Shown here piece after piece: positions 5,415 through 8,060 of a DNA stretch of 8,060 nucleotides. The notes beneath the pieces were generated by a model that was not told the origin of the DNA, ran no database searches, and worked only from the letters and a program-made list of their open reading frames with translations. The stretch comes from Chloroflexia bacterium (lineage in GTDB: Bacteria; Chloroflexota; Chloroflexia; Thermomicrobiales; JALYUS01). Position 1 is the first letter of the stretch; each line of letters begins with the position of its first letter. Made by a program: the position numbers and the translations under genes. Location: contig JAICJW010000205.1 in the NCBI GenBank assembly GCA_025928215.1, positions 1 to 8,060 on the forward strand. Direction: 5' to 3'.

Positions 5415-6746
5415 CTACGGCAACTTCTGCGGCGACCAGTGGGGCGAGCGGTCGTTCGCGGCGTGATTGGTGATGTTGTGTGTCAGGCCCGAACCATCCA
5501 CAATGATGAGGTTGCCGATCGTGAAATCGCCACCAATGAAGGCGAGCGTCGCGCCGTCAGCGGACCACGCCGGCTCGCGCCCGACCCCCGGCGGCGCCTG
5601 AATGACGCGCCGCGTGTTCGCGCCGAGTGTAAAGAGGACGATGTCCGCCTGCTGCGGTGTCCGGTAGGACCAGAAGGCGAGCGTCTTGCCATCAGGTGCG
5701 AAGGTGGGCGCGCCGCTATCCATTTTCGGATCACTGACCGCGACGAGTGCGCCGCCACCCGCCGGAAGTGCATAGATGACATGCTGAAGGGGATCGGGAG
5801 TTCCCTGTCCATCCGCGCCGACGCAGCCGACAATGGCAATCGTCTTGCCGTCCGGCGACCAGGCCGGGCTGGCCAGATCGCAGGCTGGGGCGGCGAGTTT
5901 GGTGGGGGTCTTCGGTGCATCGAGGTTGAGCGCGTAGAGGGCGTGCGGGCGCTTGCCCCGCTCGGAGACGAAGGCGATCTGCGTGCCGTCCGGCGACCAG
6001 ACGGGTTGGAGGTCGTCGCCGTCCGCTTTTGTGAGGTTCGTCTGCTCCGCGCCATCAGCGGTCATGACATAAATCTCGGCGTCGCCGTCCCGAAACGACG
6101 TGAAGGCAATCCGCTTGCCGTCGGGCGACCAGCGCGGGGTAAGATTGCCGCCCGGTGTATGCGTCAGGTTTCGCGCGCCCGTGCCATCCACATTCATGAC
6201 CCAGATATCGCCGCTCCCATCACGGTCGGAGACGAAGGCGATCCGCTTCCCATCGGGCGACCACTGCGGGTCGCTGTCATTCCCCTTCGTCTTCTGCGGC
6301 TTGGTGAGATCGGTCAGTCGGCGGCCATCCGGGTCCACCGTCCAGATATCGTCGCTGCCTCCACTATTGGAGACGAAGGCGATGCGATACGCCGGTTGGA
6401 GCGGCCCGGTGCTGGGTGGGATCGGGGGAACGGTCGGTTGCGGAATCGCGGCGCTCGGTGCGGCGGCAGGAGTCGCGCTTGCGCGGGTGGTGGGTGCGGT
6501 GGGGAAGGGCGCGGTACTGGCGGGTGAGGGCGCGGGCACCGTCGCCGTCGGGGGCGCGGCGGAGGGGGTGGGGAAGGCCACCGCACCGCGTGCAAACGGC
6601 GTGGTCGTCGGCGCGATGGTCGGGCGGGGAAGGGTATTCGTCGCCTGCGATGGACCGGGCGACGGCAACGCATCCCCCGGCCCGGAACACGCGACGAGCA
6701 GCATGGTGAGGATGAAAACGAGAAGATACCGACCCGGACGGAACAT
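5415..6746 (-). CDS. TolB/WD40-like (PD40) seven-repeat beta-propeller lipoprotein
   Basis: 443 aa. A lipoprotein signal peptide (Arg-containing n-region, hydrophobic h-region, lipobox 'LLVAC' with Cys20) indicates export and lipid anchoring on the outer face of the membrane. Residues about 21-118 form a Pro/Thr/Ala/Ser-rich, probably disordered linker. From about 121 to the end there are seven PD40-type repeats, each with 'xIAFxS...DIW/Y...' followed by 'PxWSPDGK'. The motif begins at about 160, 204, 248, 294, 347, 392 and 435, a 43-53 residue period. The last blade ends in 'PHWSPQ' at the C-terminus and is completed by the first 'RIAFVSN' strand, as in a closed seven-bladed propeller. Such domains bind proteins or peptidoglycan partners; the ligand is unknown. 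An in-frame ATG at 6812 exists, but ATG 6746 is preferred because it gives a normal signal peptide and avoids the upstream repeat. No clear Shine-Dalgarno precedes 6746. This is not canonical TolB: the TolB N-terminal domain is absent. Confidence 0.9.
   Translation of the reverse strand: MFRPGRYLLVFILTMLLVACSGPGDALPSPGPSQATNTLPRPTIAPTTTPFARGAVAFPTPSAAPPTATVPAPSPASTAPFPTAPTTRASATPAAAPSAAIPQPTVPPIPPSTGPLQPAYRIAFVSNSGGSDDIWTVDPDGRRLTDLTKPQKTKGNDSDPQWSPDGKRIAFVSDRDGSGDIWVMNVDGTGARNLTHTPGGNLTPRWSPDGKRIAFTSFRDGDAEIYVMTADGAEQTNLTKADGDDLQPVWSPDGTQIAFVSERGKRPHALYALNLDAPKTPTKLAAPACDLASPAWSPDGKTIAIVGCVGADGQGTPDPLQHVIYALPAGGGALVAVSDPKMDSGAPTFAPDGKTLAFWSYRTPQQADIVLFTLGANTRRVIQAPPGVGREPAWSADGATLAFIGGDFTIGNLIIVDGSGLTHNITNHAANDRSPHWSPQKLP
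6393..6686 (-). other. Pro/Thr/Ala-rich low-complexity linker of the lipoprotein
   Basis: This part of the propeller lipoprotein (residues 21-118) is dominated by Pro, Thr, Ala and Ser with short irregular repeats such as 'PTATVPAPSPAST' and 'PTAPTTRASATPAAAP'. It contains almost no charged residues. It most likely acts as an extracellular spacer holding the propeller away from the lipid anchor. It is a region prone to length variation between strains. Confidence 0.75.
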
Positions 6747-6791
6747 CGAGCCAGGGGAAATGTTCAGCACGGAATCAAACCTCACCCCCGA

Positions 6792-6851
6792 CCCCTCTCC
6801 ATCGCCGCACAAACCTGATGACTACGGTGACCTAAGAGCGATGGAGAGGGG
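6792..6851. repeat. 14-bp perfect inverted repeat in the intergenic gap (dispersed-repeat type)
   Basis: CCCCTCTCCATCGC (6792-6805) and GCGATGGAGAGGGG (6838-6851) are perfect inverted copies separated by 32 bp. The left arm is preceded by CTCACCCCCGA, giving the 'CTCACCCCCGACCCCTCTCC' string I recall as a common dispersed palindromic repeat in Chloroflexota. It fills most of the 138-bp gap between the coiled-coil gene and the lipoprotein gene, both on the minus strand. It carries no ORF and no T-run, so it may be a MITE/REP-like element, possibly weakening read-through, rather than a classical terminator. Confidence 0.6.
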
Positions 6852-6884
6852 AGAAATGCGCTTTTCTCAGTCCTCAGCCCTTCG

Positions 6885-7376
6885 TTACGGCGCGACGGGC
6901 ATCGGTTGATCCTGCAAACTCTCCAGTACACGGCGGACACTGCGCTGATTCGTGACGACGGCATGATCGAGCGCTTCGAGGACATTGTCCACGCTGATAA
7001 TCGCGTCGAGCGCGAAGCGGCGCGCGTCAGTGAGCACGATTTCTTTCTGATCGTTCGCCTCGCGGAGCACCATCTCCGAGCGCATCTTCGCTTCCTGCAA
7101 TAACCCATGCTCGCTCGTCAGGTATTCGGCCTGCTGCTTGGCGAACGTGACGATCTGCTCGGCTTCATCCTGCGCGCTCTTGATGATATTCTCGCGCTCC
7201 TGCAAGACGCGGCGGGCCTGTTTGATCTCATTGGGGACCGAGGCGCGCATCTGATCAATGATCTGCTGCATCTCTCCCTCGTCCACCTGCACCTTGCCGC
7301 CGATGAAACTCCGCCGACTCTGCTGCATCATGCCGTCCAGCCGGTCAATGAGGAATTGAATATCTACCGTCGCCAC
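6885..7376 (-). CDS. Coiled-coil DivIVA / ATP-synthase-subunit-b-like protein
   Basis: A 163-aa, highly charged, almost wholly helical protein. The N-terminus 'DIQFLIDRLDGMMQQSRR' (5-22) and 'VDEGEMQQIIDQMRASVP' (31-48) match a small family found beside coaD in Chloroflexota and Actinobacteria, often auto-named 'ATPase' or 'ATP synthase F0 subunit B'. Residues about 49-150 read as a continuous amphipathic coiled coil ('EIKQARRVLQERENII', 'AQDEAEQIVTFAKQQAE', 'LREANDQKEIVLTDARR'), resembling DivIVA/SepF-type scaffold tails. There is no transmembrane segment, so it is not a true F0 b subunit. The GTG start follows a GAGGGGGG tract. It lies 66 bp downstream of coaD on the same strand. A cytoplasmic scaffolding role near the division site or membrane is only an inference. 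Confidence 0.85.
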   Translation of the reverse strand: MATVDIQFLIDRLDGMMQQSRRSFIGGKVQVDEGEMQQIIDQMRASVPNEIKQARRVLQERENIIKSAQDEAEQIVTFAKQQAEYLTSEHGLLQEAKMRSEMVLREANDQKEIVLTDARRFALDAIISVDNVLEALDHAVVTNQRSVRRVLESLQDQPMPVAP

Positions 7377-7442
7377 TCCGCCCCCCTCTAACCTATCGTA
7401 CCGTGTCTAACTCGCCTGCCGCTCCGCAAGGTGCATGCCCGC

Positions 7443-7937
7443 CTACCGATGTGCCGCCGCTTTCTCCCGTAGCGCGCGACTGACATGTGGCGGCACAAGC
7501 CCGCTCACATCCCCACCGAGGAGCGCCACCTCGCGAATCAAATTCGCATGGATGAATGAGTACGCCGAACTCGTCATGAGGAAAACGGTCTCCACGGCGT
7601 CGTTCAACGTGTGGTTAACGTGCGCCATACCCAGCTCGTACTCAAAGTCGGAGACCGCGCGCAGGCCACGAATAATGGCTTGCGCTCCCACGCGGTGCGC
7701 GTACTCTACGAGCAGCCCATCCCATCTGTCAACGACGATGTTCGATGCATGCACCAACGCCTCGGATGCCAGCACGACGCGTTCATCGGCAGTGAAGAGC
7801 GGCTGCTTGCTCGACCGGTCGCCAGCATCATTGATACCGATAATCACTTTGTCGAACAACCGCGCCGCCCGGATGGCGACATCCACATGCCCATTCGTGA
7901 TCGGATCGAATGTCCCCGGGAAGATCGCGACCGTCAC
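7443..7937 (-). CDS. coaD: Phosphopantetheine adenylyltransferase
   Basis: A 164-aa enzyme that transfers AMP from ATP to 4'-phosphopantetheine to give dephospho-CoA, the penultimate step of coenzyme A synthesis, in the cytoplasm; family members form hexamers. Hallmarks: 'FPGTFDPITNGH' (6-17) with the TxGH nucleotidyltransferase motif, 'KQPLFTADER' (44-53), 'IIRGLRAVSDFEYELGMAHVN' split over 88-108, and 'REVALLGGDVSGLVPP' (135-150). Length is typical (about 160 aa). The usual 'ISSS' before 'LVRE' reads 'IHAN' (129-132), which may be a lineage variant. The GTG start at 7937 has AAGGATGG about 7 nt upstream and overlaps the TGA of the preceding rsmD-like gene as GTGA, pointing to translational coupling. 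rsmD-coaD adjacency is widespread in bacteria and supports the call. Confidence 0.97.
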   Translation of the reverse strand: MTVAIFPGTFDPITNGHVDVAIRAARLFDKVIIGINDAGDRSSKQPLFTADERVVLASEALVHASNIVVDRWDGLLVEYAHRVGAQAIIRGLRAVSDFEYELGMAHVNHTLNDAVETVFLMTSSAYSFIHANLIREVALLGGDVSGLVPPHVSRALREKAAAHR

Positions 7938-8059
7938 GCTTCACCATCCTTCGCTGTTAGAGAAACGTCCGGCATGCCCTCCGGTTGTGTGATATGTCCT
8001 TCCTGATAGATGGAAAAGCAGGAATCCCCGTGGCAGCGCTTCCGCAACAGGCCGAAACT
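7934..8059 (-). CDS. rsmD: 16S rRNA (guanine(966)-N2)-methyltransferase RsmD, C-terminal end (partial)
   Basis: The open minus-strand frame entering from the right edge gives 41 residues ending in 'TAKDGEA' and a TGA at 7936-7934. The segment 'LLRKRCHGDSCFSIYQEG' matches the C-terminal strand of RsmD-family methyltransferases, whose consensus is roughly R-x-YGDT-x-(L/I)S-(I/F)Y. The family methylates G966 of 16S rRNA using S-adenosylmethionine. Its stop overlaps the coaD start (GTGA), and rsmD directly upstream of coaD is a very common arrangement. The catalytic NPPY motif lies outside the window, so the call rests on a short tail plus context. The tail after the conserved strand (about 20 residues) is lineage-specific. 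Confidence 0.72.
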   Translation of the reverse strand, partial: SFGLLRKRCHGDSCFSIYQEGHITQPEGMPDVSLTAKDGEA

Positions 8060-8060
8060 C

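Noticed and set aside
5349..6527. 392-codon open frame on the plus strand opposite the propeller lipoprotein
   Set aside because: It mirrors the repeated WSPDG codons of the real gene; the translated product is a string of Arg/Gly-rich repeats with no known domain.
6836..6876. Terminator for the coiled-coil gene built on GAGAAA/TTTCTC
   Set aside because: The stem is only about 6 bp and is not followed by a T-run on the minus strand.
6100..6909. 269-codon plus-strand frame with a Gly/Val/Ala-rich stretch
   Set aside because: It is the antisense of the Pro/Thr/Ala-rich linker; the apparent membrane-like segment is a codon artefact, and the frame runs through the intergenic repeat.

Overview
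The window looks like ordinary chromosomal DNA from a high-GC bacterium, most likely of the phylum Chloroflexota. This is an inference from three things: the order rsmD - coaD - DivIVA-like coiled-coil gene; a secreted lipoprotein with a long Pro/Thr/Ala-rich linker before a beta-propeller; and palindromic repeats of the 'CTCACCCCCGACCCCTCTCC' type, which I recall from genomes of that phylum. No rRNA, tRNA, CRISPR array, transposase, integrase or phage gene was seen. Four of the seven genes with a visible start begin with GTG, each after a G-rich purine Shine-Dalgarno tract.

Left part, + strand: the 3' end of an acyl-CoA dehydrogenase-family gene (cut by the window edge); a 282-bp intergenic region with a strong REP-like hairpin and a candidate extended -10 promoter; a squalene/phytoene synthase-family gene whose first aspartate-rich motif is not recognisable; a 210-bp gap; then a complete CPA1-type Na+/H+ antiporter. 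The antiporter ends 20 bp from the stop of a gene on the opposite strand.

Right part, - strand, read from the right edge leftwards: the 3' end of rsmD (16S rRNA m2G966 methyltransferase, partial), overlapping coaD (phosphopantetheine adenylyltransferase, CoA synthesis) by a GTGA overlap; a 163-aa coiled-coil DivIVA / ATP-synthase-b-like protein; a 138-bp gap holding a 14-bp perfect inverted repeat; a TolB/WD40-like (PD40) seven-repeat lipoprotein; an alpha/beta hydrolase 38 bp further on; and a beta-hydroxyacid-dehydrogenase-like NAD(P) oxidoreductase 38 bp after that. The last three are closely spaced and may be co-transcribed. The hydrolase and dehydrogenase look like a small catabolic pair of unknown substrate.

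I found no convincing undescribed system. The items most worth a second look are the synthase-family protein lacking its first Asp motif, the leader palindrome between its two possible starts, and the two palindromic intergenic repeats.
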